64,000 bases of DNA from Paenibacillus ehimensis NBRC 15659 (GCF_004000785.1 NZ_BILX01000005.1:124001-188000), one strand, 5' to 3'. Counted from the stretch's first letter, positions 16,786 to 26,437 are shown. Numbers and translations: made by a program. The notes: generated by a model from the letters alone, not told the origin.

Positions 16786-17748
16786 ATGCATCTTTGGATC
16801 AACCGCACACTCCGCACCACCTTGCTGCTCGTCTTCGTGCTCGCGCTTGCCGCTTGCGGCCAACCGGCTTCGAATCAAGCCCAACCGGGCCAAGCCGGCG
16901 GACCATCTTCCGCTCCCCAAGACGGGAAGATCACCGTGGAGGACGCGACCGGAACCGTCACCCTGCCGAAGAAGCCCGAGCGCGTCGTGACGATGGATTT
17001 CAGCTTCACCGATATGCTGGTGACGCTTGGCGTGCAGCCGGTCGGGATTGCCGACGACGGTGCGCCCGAGCTGTTCATGGACTCCGTCAAAAGCCAGCTG
17101 AAGCAATATACCTCCGTCGGGTCCCGCTACGAGCCGAATATCGAATTGATCAGCTCGCTGAAGCCCGACCTGATTATCGTCGATATTAACAAGCACAAAA
17201 ATGCGCTGACCCAACTGAAAGCCATTGCGCCGATTCTCGTGCTGAACGATTTTCAACCCGATTACGACCAAATGCTGAAAAACTACATGATCGCCGCCAA
17301 AGCAGTCGGCAAGGAAGCGGAAGGGAAAAAGCGCCTGCAGGAGCATCAGGCGAAAATGGAGCAGGCCAAGAAACAAATCAGCCGCGCCTCTTTGACCGTG
17401 CTCCCGGCTGTCGTGAACCCGAAAGGCTTCTTCGCCCACTCGGACCACTCTTACACCGGCTCCATTGTGAAAATGCTGGGCTTCACCGATCCCGTTAAGA
17501 ACGACGCCGCTTATCCGCAGCTGACCTTGGAGCAGCTTGTCGAAACGAACCCGCAAGCGCTGTTCCTGATGCCTACGGATAAAGTGACGATCGTGAATCA
17601 ATGGGAAAGCAACCCGTTATGGAAAAAAATCGACGCCGTCGCGGGCAACAAAGTGTTTACGGTGGAACGGCGCGACTGGTCGCTGTCCCGCGGCATGCTC
17701 GGATCGGAGAAAATTGCGGAAGATATCGTGAAGCAATTGGGAGAATAA
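16786..17748 (+). CDS. Siderophore-binding lipoprotein of an ABC importer (FecB/FeuA type)
   Basis: A 320-residue extracellular lipoprotein that captures a ferric siderophore. The signal sequence ends in the lipobox LALAAC (lipidated Cys near residue 24). The mature protein has the helical-backbone layout of the class III binding fold: KKPERVVTMDFSFTDMLVTLGVQPVGI at the start, then SLKPDLIIVD and GNKVFTVERRDW at the end. The ATG at 16786 has GGGGG 7 bases upstream. Two permease genes follow; the ligand cannot be named from sequence. Confidence 0.93.
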   Translation: MHLWINRTLRTTLLLVFVLALAACGQPASNQAQPGQAGGPSSAPQDGKITVEDATGTVTLPKKPERVVTMDFSFTDMLVTLGVQPVGIADDGAPELFMDSVKSQLKQYTSVGSRYEPNIELISSLKPDLIIVDINKHKNALTQLKAIAPILVLNDFQPDYDQMLKNYMIAAKAVGKEAEGKKRLQEHQAKMEQAKKQISRASLTVLPAVVNPKGFFAHSDHSYTGSIVKMLGFTDPVKNDAAYPQLTLEQLVETNPQALFLMPTDKVTIVNQWESNPLWKKIDAVAGNKVFTVERRDWSLSRGMLGSEKIAEDIVKQLGE

Positions 17749-17753
17749 CCTGA

Positions 17754-18779
17754 ATGGATCGCATTGTCCAATCGATGAAGCAGCAGAGCCGGACCCGGTT
17801 TCTGCTCTTCCTTTTTTCCACTTCGGTTCTCATCTTGATTGTAGGATTGTTGTTCAGCTTGAAATGGGGACAGGCTCAGATCTCGTGGCGCACGCTTTAT
17901 GAAGCGCTGACCTATCAAGCCCAGGACAAAAACCATCTCTATATCCAAACGCTGCGCTTGCCCCGCACGCTTACGGCATGCCTCATAGGCATGCTGCTGG
18001 CGTTGGCCGGGCTGCTGACCCAGCTTGCCACGAAAAACCCGCTGGCGTCTCCGCATGTGTTCGGCATTAACGCCGGGGCGTCCTTGGCCGTCGTGTTCGG
18101 TTTGCTGGCCATCGCGGAGCTGTCGATTTTCGGCTCGATGCTGTTCGCTTTTGCGGGGGCGGCGGCCGGGGCGCTGCTGGTCTGGTCGTTGACCGGCAAC
18201 GAGCACAAGCAGTATGTCCGCTTGGCTTTGGCGGGGATTACGGTTCATTTCCTGCTCGCGTCCCTGACGGAAGGTCTCATTATCCTGAATCAGTATTCGA
18301 CGGAGAGCATGATCTTCTGGCTCGTCGGGTCGGTGAATCAAGCGGGATGGCCGGAGTTACGCATGATCCTGCCCTTCTTCCTCGGCAGCCTGCTGCTGCT
18401 CGGCGTCATGCTCCCTTCCTTCCGCCTGCTGCTGATCGACGATGAGGTCGCGACGGGTTTGGGTCAACGGGTCGCGGTCGTCCGAGGCATCGCCGTGCTG
18501 CTCGTCCTGCTCATGGCCGGATCGGCGGTCGCGGTATGCGGGCCGATCGGGTTCGTCTGCCTGATCGTTCCCCACATCGCCCGCGCCTTGGCCGGCAGCC
18601 GTCTGGGCGTTCTGGTACCGCTCACCGCGCTGCTTGGCGGCTCGCTGCTCGTCTATGCCGACTTGCTCAGCCGCATGATCGCGTTTCCGTTCGAATCCCC
18701 CGTAGGCATTGTCACGGCGGTGATCGGCGGTCCGTTCTTCGTGTATTTGGCCCGGCGCAAAGGAGGGACCTATCGATGA
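17754..18779 (+). CDS. Siderophore ABC importer permease, FecCD family (first)
   Basis: A 341-residue membrane protein with about nine to ten hydrophobic helices. Family marks are RLPRTLTACLIGMLLALAGLLTQ and GPIGFVCLIVPHIARALAG, the latter near the ATPase-contact loop. It starts 5 bases after the binding-protein gene and its TGA overlaps the ATG of the second permease, so the two subunits are made in equal amounts. With its partner it forms the membrane channel. Confidence 0.94.
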   Translation: MDRIVQSMKQQSRTRFLLFLFSTSVLILIVGLLFSLKWGQAQISWRTLYEALTYQAQDKNHLYIQTLRLPRTLTACLIGMLLALAGLLTQLATKNPLASPHVFGINAGASLAVVFGLLAIAELSIFGSMLFAFAGAAAGALLVWSLTGNEHKQYVRLALAGITVHFLLASLTEGLIILNQYSTESMIFWLVGSVNQAGWPELRMILPFFLGSLLLLGVMLPSFRLLLIDDEVATGLGQRVAVVRGIAVLLVLLMAGSAVAVCGPIGFVCLIVPHIARALAGSRLGVLVPLTALLGGSLLVYADLLSRMIAFPFESPVGIVTAVIGGPFFVYLARRKGGTYR

Positions 18780-19759
18780 GAAAAGGCATCGCTCTTGGCG
18801 TCGCATTGCTGATCATGCTCCTGTTAGCCGTGGTATCCATCACGGTCGGAGCCGTCTCCGTCCCCGTGCGGGATATCGGACCGAGCTTGCTGTCCGCCAA
18901 TGGCCCGTTTTATTTTATCGTTCATGAGGTTCGGCTGCCGCGGGTGATCGTCGGCATTCTGGCAGGCTTCGGGCTTGCGGTCAGCGGCGTCATCCTCCAA
19001 AGCCTGGTCCGCAATCCGCTCGCCAGTCCCGACGTGATCGGGATTACGAAAGGAGCCGGATTGTCGGCGGCGGCGGTCATCTTCCTGTTTCCCCAATCGC
19101 CGGGGTACGTCATTCCAGCGGCGGCTTTCGCCGGAGCGCTGGGGGCCTTTGTGATCCTCACACTGCTGAGCCGCAGATTGACGTTAAGTACCGCTTCTCT
19201 GGCTCTGGTCGGTGTAGCCGTCGGCGCCGTCTTTCAGGCCGGCATCCAGTACTTGATCGTGACTCACCCGACCAACGTCAACATGGCGCTGCTGTGGATG
19301 TCGGGCAGCCTGTGGAGCCGGGGCTGGCGGGAAGTATTTTCCCTCCTGCCTTGGATCGCCGTGCTCCTGCCGCTCGCCTGGGGGAGCTTCGCGAAGCTGA
19401 ATGTGTTTCAATTGGGGGATGAAACGAGCGCTTCCCTCGGCTTGAACGTCGTTCGTCAGCGCTTCTGGCTCTTGCTGTTGGCGGTCGCTCTCGCCGGGAT
19501 CTCCGTCTCGGCGGTCGGGGCCATCGGGTTCGTCGGCCTGATCGCGCCGCATATGGCCCGCAGCCTCGTCGGCGGCCGGCACCAGTGGCTCATTCCGCTC
19601 GCCGCGCTTATCGGAGCCGATCTGATGCTGCTCGGCGATTGCCTCGGCCGCATTATCGTCATTCCGCGGGAAGTGCCGGTCGGCATCATGACCGCGATCA
19701 TCGGCGCACCCTATTTCGTCTATTTGCTGCGCAAAGAACGCGTACGGAGGCTGCGGTAA
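18776..19759 (+). CDS. Siderophore ABC importer permease, FecCD family (second)
   Basis: A 327-residue partner of the preceding permease. It has the same marks: RLPRVIVGILAGFGLAVSGV, NPLASPDVIGIT and GAIGFVGLIAPHMARSLVG. The ATG at 18776 is fixed by AAAGGAGG 10 bases upstream and the ATGA overlap. The operon ends here with a terminator and has no ATPase gene, so a shared ATPase (FhuC/YusV type) elsewhere must power it. Confidence 0.94.
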   Translation: MRKGIALGVALLIMLLLAVVSITVGAVSVPVRDIGPSLLSANGPFYFIVHEVRLPRVIVGILAGFGLAVSGVILQSLVRNPLASPDVIGITKGAGLSAAAVIFLFPQSPGYVIPAAAFAGALGAFVILTLLSRRLTLSTASLALVGVAVGAVFQAGIQYLIVTHPTNVNMALLWMSGSLWSRGWREVFSLLPWIAVLLPLAWGSFAKLNVFQLGDETSASLGLNVVRQRFWLLLLAVALAGISVSAVGAIGFVGLIAPHMARSLVGGRHQWLIPLAALIGADLMLLGDCLGRIIVIPREVPVGIMTAIIGAPYFVYLLRKERVRRLR

Positions 19760-19793
19760 TACGCTAGCAACCTTGTAACCTCGAAAAAAAGTT

Positions 19794-19851
19794 AACCCCT
19801 GCCTATCGAAGCTATGGCATGCTGCCATGCTTTGACGTGCAGGGGTTTTCG
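19794..19851 (+). terminator. Terminator between the siderophore operon and the stalk-domain gene
   Basis: AACCCCTGC (19794-19802) pairs with GCAGGGGTT (19839-19847), with an inner ATGGCA-TGC-TGCCAT hairpin and T residues after it. The flanking genes converge, so it may serve both. Confidence 0.7.
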
Positions 19852-19894
19852 TATCGAATGGCACAATACGGATTGTGCGGTTAAAGCTTATAGG

Positions 19895-20500
19895 TTACTT
19901 GATGGAGACGCGGTAGTAGTAATCTTGGGCGAACGTCTTCTTCACGTCCGCCTCCGGGCCATAAGGAAGTCTTATTTTAGAGGTAGACACCTTCGCCTTG
20001 TGTGTGCCCTTCTTGGTATTCAGCAATTGAGTCCCGCTGGCAATGACAACGTGATCTTTACTCAACATTTCCAGCACGACGACAGGCTCGCGGGTCAGAT
20101 CTTTTTTCACCGTATAGGCTACATCCACTTCGATGCCAGCCAGGTATTCTTGATCCCATTGGCTAATGAGTTCATAATTCGGTGCGACCGAGATCAAATC
20201 TACTTCTTCGTTGCGGATAAGCGGGTAAGATTCTTTCGGAAGCTCGAATTCGATCGTGCTGTTTTCGCCGTTCCATTTCACTTCGTAGCCGAGCGCTTCG
20301 CTGAGAACACGCAGCGGCACGTAAGTTTTTTCGTTGTAGATGAGCGGGGTGTCCGCTGATGTATCAATGGCCCGGCCCTTCACCAGCAATGTCAGATGCG
20401 ACGCCAAGTTCGCCGTAACTTGCGTGCTGGCGGCCCATACTGTCATAGGGACAAGCAGGCAGATGATAAGAACCAGGGAAACGACTAATTTTTTCTTCAC
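19895..20500 (-). CDS. Secreted protein with copper amine oxidase N-terminal-like (stalk) domain
   Basis: A 201-residue exported protein. The signal peptide covers KKKLVVSLVLIICLLVPMTVWAA. Residues 35-90 hold a stalk domain with PLIYNEKTYVPLRVLSEALGYEVKW, a wall-associated module very common in Paenibacillus. The rest (about 95-201) has no family I recognise. The start is GTG at 20500 with AGGAGG 7 bases upstream. Confidence 0.87.
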   Translation of the reverse strand: MKKKLVVSLVLIICLLVPMTVWAASTQVTANLASHLTLLVKGRAIDTSADTPLIYNEKTYVPLRVLSEALGYEVKWNGENSTIEFELPKESYPLIRNEEVDLISVAPNYELISQWDQEYLAGIEVDVAYTVKKDLTREPVVVLEMLSKDHVVIASGTQLLNTKKGTHKAKVSTSKIRLPYGPEADVKKTFAQDYYYRVSIK

Positions 20501-20793
20501 GTGATGACCTCCTGGGTGTGCAAACGTAGTATGAAAACGACAACAATTATTGTCTTCGATTGGCCTTTCTTCGGAAAGGGGCCGGAATGCTTAATTATCC
20601 ATGATCCAGGAACCAAATGGATAAGCAATTTTTGTCGAAATTTGTCTATTTTTTATCGGAGCAGTAATTCAAAACAGGACGGTATAGGGCAAGATTCGCA
20701 AACAATGCTGTTTAGAAGGTTAGCCGTATAAGAAAATCGAGTTCATCCGTATCCTAAAAGGAGCCTTCACCGCTGGGAACGGTAATGGAAAAG

Positions 20794-20836
20794 TAAAAAA
20801 AGAGCTTCCCGACGACAACGGAAAAGCTCCTTTTCG
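20794..20836 (-). terminator. Terminator of the glycosyltransferase gene
   Basis: GAGCTT...CCG pairs with CGG...AAGCTC around a short loop, with A and T runs on both sides, 30-70 bases past the stop codon at 20868. From 20501 to 20793 I see no supported gene. Confidence 0.75.
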
Positions 20837-20867
20837 CATGAGTGCAGTAACCCTTTCTTCCAACGTC

Positions 20868-22067
20868 TTACCCCACTTTTACCCGCGAGACATACTTGAT
20901 AATCTCGTCCGCCGCTTGCCGGGCGCCGCCTGCTGAACGCAGCGATTCGCCGATCCGGGCTGCCGCTTCGCGGTAGGAAGGCGTCTCGAGCACCCGGTTC
21001 ACCGTATCGCGCAGCAGCTCGACTGTCAGCTCCGTTTTCTCAAGCGCGACGCCCGCTCCGAGCTCGGCGACTCGTCCGGCTACCCTCGGTTGATCGGCCC
21101 CCTGCGGGACCAGCACCAGCGGCAGTCCATGCGACAAACCTTCGTTCGTGCTGTTCATGCCCCCGTGGGTAACGAATAAACGGGCATGCTGAAGCACTTC
21201 AAGCTGCGGAACATAAGGACGGACGATAAAATTGTCCGGGATGGCGCCGAGCGACTCGATCTCGGTCTCCCGACCGACCGACATTACGATCGTATGGCCG
21301 GAACCGCCGAACGCTTTGAAGCAATTTCGGTAAAAGTTATCGTCCTTGTTGAACGCCGTGCCCAGCGAAATGTAAATGACGGATTTCCCCGCGAGCTCAG
21401 GCATCTCGGGCTCAGCCTGCAGACGTGCGGACACGGAAGGTCCGACAAATTTGTAGCTATCGTCAAAATCGTCCCCATTGGGCTGGAACAATCGGGAGGT
21501 ATAGACGATCGTCAGCGGCGCAGGGTTGAAGAACGCCTCATACGGCGATTGGACGACGTAGCCGTAGTCGCGCCGGAGCTTGGCCGTCAACCGGTCGAAG
21601 TCCGCTTGCGCCTGCTCAATCGGGATGGAAGGTGCTTCGTCAGCCAGATGGTCCATAAAATGCTTAAAATGCGCTTCCGTCAGCGCAAAAGACGAGCTGG
21701 AGTTGATCGCCGGCAGCTGGAGCAAATGAGCCATCAGCCGCCCGCCCCCGAACATGGTGTCGTGTATGATGTAATCGAACGGTTTGGCTTTGGCCTCTTC
21801 CAGGACATAAGGAACAAGAGCATCCGCCCCTTCCAGCATACCGTTGACTCGGCCGAGCGGGTGTATGTCATGCCTCAAAAACCCGTCGAAGAAACGGAAA
21901 AAATCGTAGGCCCGCACCTCGGCTCCTACCTTCTCCAAGCGCTCCCGGAAATACTCCGTCGTGAAATAAACAACCTCGTTTCCTCGCTGAACCAGCTCCT
22001 GCACGACGCTTACCGTCGGGTTCACATGGCCTTCCGCCCCGCCATTCATAAATAAAATACGTGCCAC
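20868..22067 (-). CDS. MGT-family glycosyltransferase (GT1, macrolide-type)
   Basis: A 399-residue enzyme that transfers a sugar from a nucleotide sugar to a small acceptor such as a macrolide or flavonoid. The N-terminal half has GGAEGHVNPTVSVVQELVQRG with the acceptor-side His; the C-terminal half has the GT1 donor motif THGGMNSTNEGLSHGLPLVLVPQGADQPRVA. Length and order fit the YjiC/YojK group. The start is GTG at 22067 with AGGAGG upstream. It stands alone with its own terminator. A defence role against antibiotics is an inference. Confidence 0.92.
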   Translation of the reverse strand: MARILFMNGGAEGHVNPTVSVVQELVQRGNEVVYFTTEYFRERLEKVGAEVRAYDFFRFFDGFLRHDIHPLGRVNGMLEGADALVPYVLEEAKAKPFDYIIHDTMFGGGRLMAHLLQLPAINSSSSFALTEAHFKHFMDHLADEAPSIPIEQAQADFDRLTAKLRRDYGYVVQSPYEAFFNPAPLTIVYTSRLFQPNGDDFDDSYKFVGPSVSARLQAEPEMPELAGKSVIYISLGTAFNKDDNFYRNCFKAFGGSGHTIVMSVGRETEIESLGAIPDNFIVRPYVPQLEVLQHARLFVTHGGMNSTNEGLSHGLPLVLVPQGADQPRVAGRVAELGAGVALEKTELTVELLRDTVNRVLETPSYREAAARIGESLRSAGGARQAADEIIKYVSRVKVG

Positions 22068-22217
22068 GATTCATTCAGCCTCCTTCGCCCCTTATGATTT
22101 GGAACTATATTCCATATTATCATTTTTTCATCTCAGATGGGAAATGCCAAAGGATTCATGTTTCGTGACCCAAACCCGGGAAGCCGCCGCCGGCTTAACC
22201 TTGTGCGAAAATTGGAA

Positions 22218-22244
22218 AAACCCGCCTATGTACAGACGGGTTTA
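22218..22244 (-). terminator. Terminator of the YiaAB gene
   Basis: The minus strand reads AAACCCGTC-TGTACATAG-GCGGGTTT with a wobble/mismatch, followed by T residues, 18 bases after the stop codon. Confidence 0.75.
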
Positions 22245-22261
22245 AACATACAGCAATTCAA

Positions 22262-22726
22262 TTATCCATTCAGATTTTGGTTATCCAAAATCTCTTTATC
22301 TTCAGCGTTATCGCGGGTTACTTTTTGTACTCCGATCGCACTATAAGAGATCAGCAGCATAACGGCAATGTAGTAGCCTTTGACATTCAATTCGAACGGT
22401 GCGTTAAACAAACCGATGAAAAACATTGCGAATCCGATGACCAACCCTGCGACCGCCATTCCTGTAAAAGCGGGAGTGTTGCGCATGCGGTGCTTTGGGT
22501 TTTCGTTTCTTAGCTCCTTGTCCTCCGCATTGTCCCTGACGACCTTTTGGGTCGCGATACTGGTGATAATGATTAAGAACATGCATAACAGGTAGTACCC
22601 TTTTACGTTTAATTCCCAATCCGCATTGTAGATGCCGAGACAATATAAGAATATACCTGCGGCCAGCGCGAAGTAAGAAGCTGCGGTAAAAGCTGCGGTG
22701 TTACGTTTTTGATACTTTGGGTACAT
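22262..22726 (-). CDS. YiaA/YiaB-family inner membrane protein, duplicated domain
   Basis: A 154-residue membrane protein made of two copies of the YiaAB two-helix unit. Each copy repeats the pattern NT-AF-helix-IF/LFN, then LNVKGYY-helix-Q-V-RDNAEDKE; the copies lie near residues 8-72 and 82-148. Four transmembrane helices are expected. The ATG has GAGGAG upstream. The function of the family is unknown. Confidence 0.88.
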   Translation of the reverse strand: MYPKYQKRNTAAFTAASYFALAAGIFLYCLGIYNADWELNVKGYYLLCMFLIIITSIATQKVVRDNAEDKELRNENPKHRMRNTPAFTGMAVAGLVIGFAMFFIGLFNAPFELNVKGYYIAVMLLISYSAIGVQKVTRDNAEDKEILDNQNLNG

Positions 22727-22987
22727 GGGCGGACACTCCTCTTAAGGTTACGAACGACTCATAGGCGGATCTTTCGTTCGTCGTTTTTGGTTGTCTTTTA
22801 CAGATATATTAGCTTACCGAATCCAATGTGAAAAGGCTTATTTTCGTCTAGTACTCTTAATTTTTCATCAAGTCCAAAACAGCCCCGCAGATGACGGAAC
22901 GCCAAGTCCGAATGACAGAGCAACATTTCAAATACCGCCTTATGTTATAACTAATCATGAATTCCAGACAAACAAGGAGATGAAGAC

Positions 22988-23752
22988 ATGAAGAAGTTGA
23001 CAGGCAAAATCGCTTTGGTCACGGGTGCGAGCCGGGGAATCGGCCGCGGCATCGCATTGCGTCTGGCACAGGAAGGCGCATTGGTCGCGGTACACTATGG
23101 CAAAAGCCAAAAGGAAGCGGAGGATGTCGTTCATCAGATTGAACAAAGCGGGGGTACCGCGTTTGCGATCGGCGCCGAGTTGACTACGCTTAACGGCATT
23201 CATGATTTATATACGAGATTGGATGAAGCCCTTCGGACACGCACGGGCGACCATCGGTTTGATATTCTTGTGAATAACGCCGGAATCGGACAGATTCTGA
23301 CCATTGAAGAGACGACGGAAGCCTCGTTCGACGAAGTGATGAACATCAATGTGAAAGCGCCGCTTTTTGTGATCCAGCAAGCTTTGCCGCGTCTGATCGA
23401 CGGAGGCCGGGTTATCAATCTCTCGTCGTTTGTTACCCGTGTGGCCTCTCCTACCGTGTTCACTTATAGCCTATCGAAGGGCGCGGTCGATACCCTCACA
23501 CTCGCCTTGGCCCGTCATCTGGGCAGCCGCAACATTACGGTGAACGCGATCCAGCCCGGCATTATTAATACCGAGATGAATTCCCGGACGCTGCAGGATC
23601 CCCATGGACGGAAATATGCCGCCGGTCTTTCCACTTTTAACAGGTGGGGGGAGCCCGAAGATGTGGCGGATGTTGCCGCCTTCCTTGCCTCTTCGGACAG
23701 CCGGTGGATAACCGGTCAATTGATCGATGTAAGCGGCGGGTCCCATCTGTAA
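22988..23752 (+). CDS. SDR-family oxidoreductase
   Basis: A 254-residue classical short-chain dehydrogenase. It has the NADP-binding TGASRGIGRG near residue 13, NNAG near 95, the catalytic Ser in NLSSF and Tyr-x-x-x-Lys in YSLSKGA, and the closing ITGQLIDVSGG typical of FabG-like enzymes. AAGGAG lies 8 bases before the ATG. Substrate not predictable; it stands alone. Confidence 0.9.
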   Translation: MKKLTGKIALVTGASRGIGRGIALRLAQEGALVAVHYGKSQKEAEDVVHQIEQSGGTAFAIGAELTTLNGIHDLYTRLDEALRTRTGDHRFDILVNNAGIGQILTIEETTEASFDEVMNINVKAPLFVIQQALPRLIDGGRVINLSSFVTRVASPTVFTYSLSKGAVDTLTLALARHLGSRNITVNAIQPGIINTEMNSRTLQDPHGRKYAAGLSTFNRWGEPEDVADVAAFLASSDSRWITGQLIDVSGGSHL

Positions 23753-23779
23753 ATTACTGGATCAACGGGAATGAAACCG

Positions 23780-23824
23780 TCACGCAAAAAAAACGCCGAC
23801 GTTATTACGCCGCGCGCTTTTTTC
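23780..23824. terminator. Possible bidirectional terminator between convergent genes
   Basis: A run of A, a GC-rich imperfect stem (ACGCCG...CGCCGCGCGC) and a run of T lie between the SDR gene and the convergent DUF6509 gene. The stem has mismatches, so this is tentative. Confidence 0.4.
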
Positions 23825-23834
23825 CCTGCATTTC

Positions 23835-24128
23835 TTACTCCGATTCCCCGACATGCTCCTGACAGAAAGCTTTGACCACTTCCAGTTCGTCGTCTTCCAA
23901 TTCAAAATCAAGCAACTGCTCCGTCGTCCGCTCGAAAATTTCGTGCTTCACGATGCCAGCCTGGTTTTCTTCCACGCCGTAAATGACCCGGACATATAAC
24001 CCCTGCTCGGAGTACAGCTCGTCATCCTCTTCAACTTCGATATCCAGCAGAAACTCGTACCGTTTGCCGGACAAAATGCCGAATGGGTCTTTCACCAGCT
24101 CTACGCTGTAACCGGTAATGGTGAACAT
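23835..24128 (-). CDS. DUF6509 family protein
   Basis: A 97-residue acidic cytoplasmic protein. It has the pattern of this Bacillales family: ITGYSVELVKDPFGILSGKRYEF near the start, EEDDELYSEQGLYVRVIYGV in the middle and an acidic helix with AFCQEH at the end. The ATG at 24128 has AAAGGA 7 bases upstream; a TTG six codons earlier is less likely. Function unknown. Confidence 0.82.
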   Translation of the reverse strand: MFTITGYSVELVKDPFGILSGKRYEFLLDIEVEEDDELYSEQGLYVRVIYGVEENQAGIVKHEIFERTTEQLLDFELEDDELEVVKAFCQEHVGESE

Positions 24129-24251
24129 GGTATCATCCTTTCTCAACCGCCGAACCTTTATTCCGAACCTTTATATTATACACGAAATTCAGAGAAAGGC
24201 TTTATGCCGCCGATGAGAAATGAACCATGACCAGTTCAAGCCGTTCCGAAA

Positions 24252-25319
24252 TTACACCTGCACCATCCAGCCGAGCTTATCTTCGAGCTTCCCGCTCTGG
24301 ATGCCGGTGAGCGTCTCGTACAGCTTCGCGGACAGCTCGCCGGTTTCGCCGCCGTTGATGACCAGCTTCTCGCCGCGCCAGTTCAGCTCGCCGATCGGGG
24401 AGATGACCGCTGCCGTGCCCGTACCGAACGCCTCTTCGAGCGTGCCTGCCCGGTGCGCTTCGTACAGCTCCTCGATGCTGACCGGACGCTCTTCGACCGG
24501 AACGCCCCAGCTTTGCAGCAATTGAATCATCGAATCCCGGGTGATCCCTTTCAGAATGCTGCCGTTCAGCGCCGGAGTGATGACCTTCCCGCCTACCTTG
24601 AAAAAGACGTTCATGCTCCCGACTTCTTCCACGTACTTCTTATGCACGCCGTCGAGCCACAGCACCTGCGAATACCCTTCCAGCGCGGCTTCCTCCTGCG
24701 CCTTGAGACTTGCGGCGTAGTTCCCGGCTGTCTTCGCGCTGCCGGTTCCGCCAGGGACGGCGCGGACGAATTCCGACTCGACATGGATTTTGACCGGGCG
24801 GATGCCTTCGGCATAGTACGCTCCGACCGGCGACATGATGATCATGAAAATATACCGTTTCGAAGCGGCTACGCCCAGTACGGGTTCTGTCGCAATGACG
24901 AACGGACGAATATACAGCGAGGTGCCTTCAACGCTCGGTACCCAGTCCCGGTCCGTTTGGACCAGCTTCTTCAGACCTTCCAGCGCCAGCTCCTCGTCCA
25001 GATGCGGAATGCTCATCCGGTCGTTCGAATGGTTCAAGCGCTTGAAGTTTTGATCCGGACGGAACACCAGAATGCGGCCGTCCTCCGTACGATACGCTTT
25101 CAGCCCTTCGAATACCGTCTGACCGTAATGAAACACTTTCGCCGCCGGGTCCAGGCTGATCGACTGGTACGGCACGACACGGGGAGAATGCCATCCGCGG
25201 CCTTCCTCATAATCCAGCATAAACATGTGGTCCGTGAATACGGTTCCAAATCCGATTCGGCTGACATCGGGCTTTTGTTTTGGGGCCTGAGTCAGCTCCA
25301 CTTCGATCGTAAGAGCCAT
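24252..25319 (-). CDS. ilvE: Branched-chain amino acid aminotransferase
   Basis: A 355-residue fold-type IV PLP enzyme that makes leucine, isoleucine and valine from their keto acids. It has FGTVFTDHMFMLDYEEGRGW, FHYGQTVFEGLKAYR, the PLP lysine in SAKTAGNYAASL, and EEVGSMNVFF and GTGTAAVISPIG, all typical of the long (type II) BCAT form. The ATG at 25319 is preferred over 25328 because GAGGAG lies 9 bases upstream. It is divergent from a LysR gene, with 134 bases between them. Confidence 0.94.
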   Translation of the reverse strand: MALTIEVELTQAPKQKPDVSRIGFGTVFTDHMFMLDYEEGRGWHSPRVVPYQSISLDPAAKVFHYGQTVFEGLKAYRTEDGRILVFRPDQNFKRLNHSNDRMSIPHLDEELALEGLKKLVQTDRDWVPSVEGTSLYIRPFVIATEPVLGVAASKRYIFMIIMSPVGAYYAEGIRPVKIHVESEFVRAVPGGTGSAKTAGNYAASLKAQEEAALEGYSQVLWLDGVHKKYVEEVGSMNVFFKVGGKVITPALNGSILKGITRDSMIQLLQSWGVPVEERPVSIEELYEAHRAGTLEEAFGTGTAAVISPIGELNWRGEKLVINGGETGELSAKLYETLTGIQSGKLEDKLGWMVQV

Positions 25320-25453
25320 TCTTCGCATCTCCTCTTTTTAAAGGTTATTCTTATCGTATTAGTTGAATGGTATCAGTTCTTCCGATATATTGAAAATATC
25401 TGTTTTATTGGAGAACGATACCTATAAGGTATGAATGAAGGGAGCGGCCCGGG

Positions 25454-26344
25454 ATGGACTTGCGTCAGCTGAGATACTTTTTGGCCATTGTGAAGGAAGG
25501 GCAAATAACGCGCGCGGCCAAGGCGCTGAACATGGAGCAGCCCCCGCTCAGCCGGCAGCTCAAGCTGATGGAGGAGGAGCTCGGGGTGACCTTGTTCGAC
25601 CGGGACGGCAAACGGCTGCGGCTGACGCACGCCGGGGAGCTGCTGCGGCAGAAGGCGGAAAGCCTGCTGCATCAGTTCAACGAGTCGATGCAGGAAGTGA
25701 AGGAGCTGGACGAGAGCGTCCAAGGCGTGCTGTCCATCGGCGCGGTCGTCTCGTGCATCTCGCTTCTGCCCCAGCGCATCGAGACGTTCCGGGAGAAGTA
25801 CCCGGAGGTGACTTTTCGGATCTGGGAGGGCGATCATTTCCTCCTCGGCGAGCAATTGGAGAAGCGCAGCATTGAGCTGATCGTCGCCCGGCTCCCTTTC
25901 GAGGCTTCCTCCGAGTCGCAGTCATATGCGGTACGGCCGCTGCCCTCCGATCCGTTCGTCGTCGTCATCCCCGGCAAGTGGCTGCCGGACCCGGCACAGG
26001 AGACGATCCGCATGCAGGAGCTGGCGGACTTCCCGTTTCTGACGCTCAAAACGGACCGGACGACCGGCATGCACGACCGTGTGGTTACCGAGTGCCGCCG
26101 TCACGGCTTCGAGCCGCGCATCATCTGCGAGTGCTCCAGCGTCGCGGTCATCATCGCTATGGTCGCGGCCGGCCTCGGGGCGACGGTGCTGCCCAAGTCG
26201 GTCATGACGGCGTTCCCTCTCCCGTCGATCCGGACGCTTCCGCTGTCCGATGCCGATTTTCAATCCGACGTCGGCATTCTGTGGCTGAATAACCGTTATT
26301 TGTCCAAAACCGCCCGCCGCTTTATCGATCATTTTCTGGAGTAG
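25454..26344 (+). CDS. LysR-family transcriptional regulator
   Basis: A 296-residue regulator. Residues 1-60 are the winged helix (MDLRQLRYFLAIVKEGQITRAAKALNMEQPPLSRQLKLMEEELG); the rest is the periplasmic-binding-like effector domain with LSIGAVVSCISLLPQRIETF and the late GLGATVLPKSV. It resembles the BsdA/CynR-like group. It is divergent from ilvE and followed after 93 bases by a quinone oxidoreductase on the same strand, so either may be its target. Confidence 0.92.
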   Translation: MDLRQLRYFLAIVKEGQITRAAKALNMEQPPLSRQLKLMEEELGVTLFDRDGKRLRLTHAGELLRQKAESLLHQFNESMQEVKELDESVQGVLSIGAVVSCISLLPQRIETFREKYPEVTFRIWEGDHFLLGEQLEKRSIELIVARLPFEASSESQSYAVRPLPSDPFVVVIPGKWLPDPAQETIRMQELADFPFLTLKTDRTTGMHDRVVTECRRHGFEPRIICECSSVAVIIAMVAAGLGATVLPKSVMTAFPLPSIRTLPLSDADFQSDVGILWLNNRYLSKTARRFIDHFLE

Positions 26345-26437
26345 CGGCCGATCGCCTTCGCCTCACCCAATAAAGGAATTTCCCGGCGGTCCGGCGAAGT
26401 CTTCCTTGTCATCTGCTCACAGAGGAGGAAGCAACCC

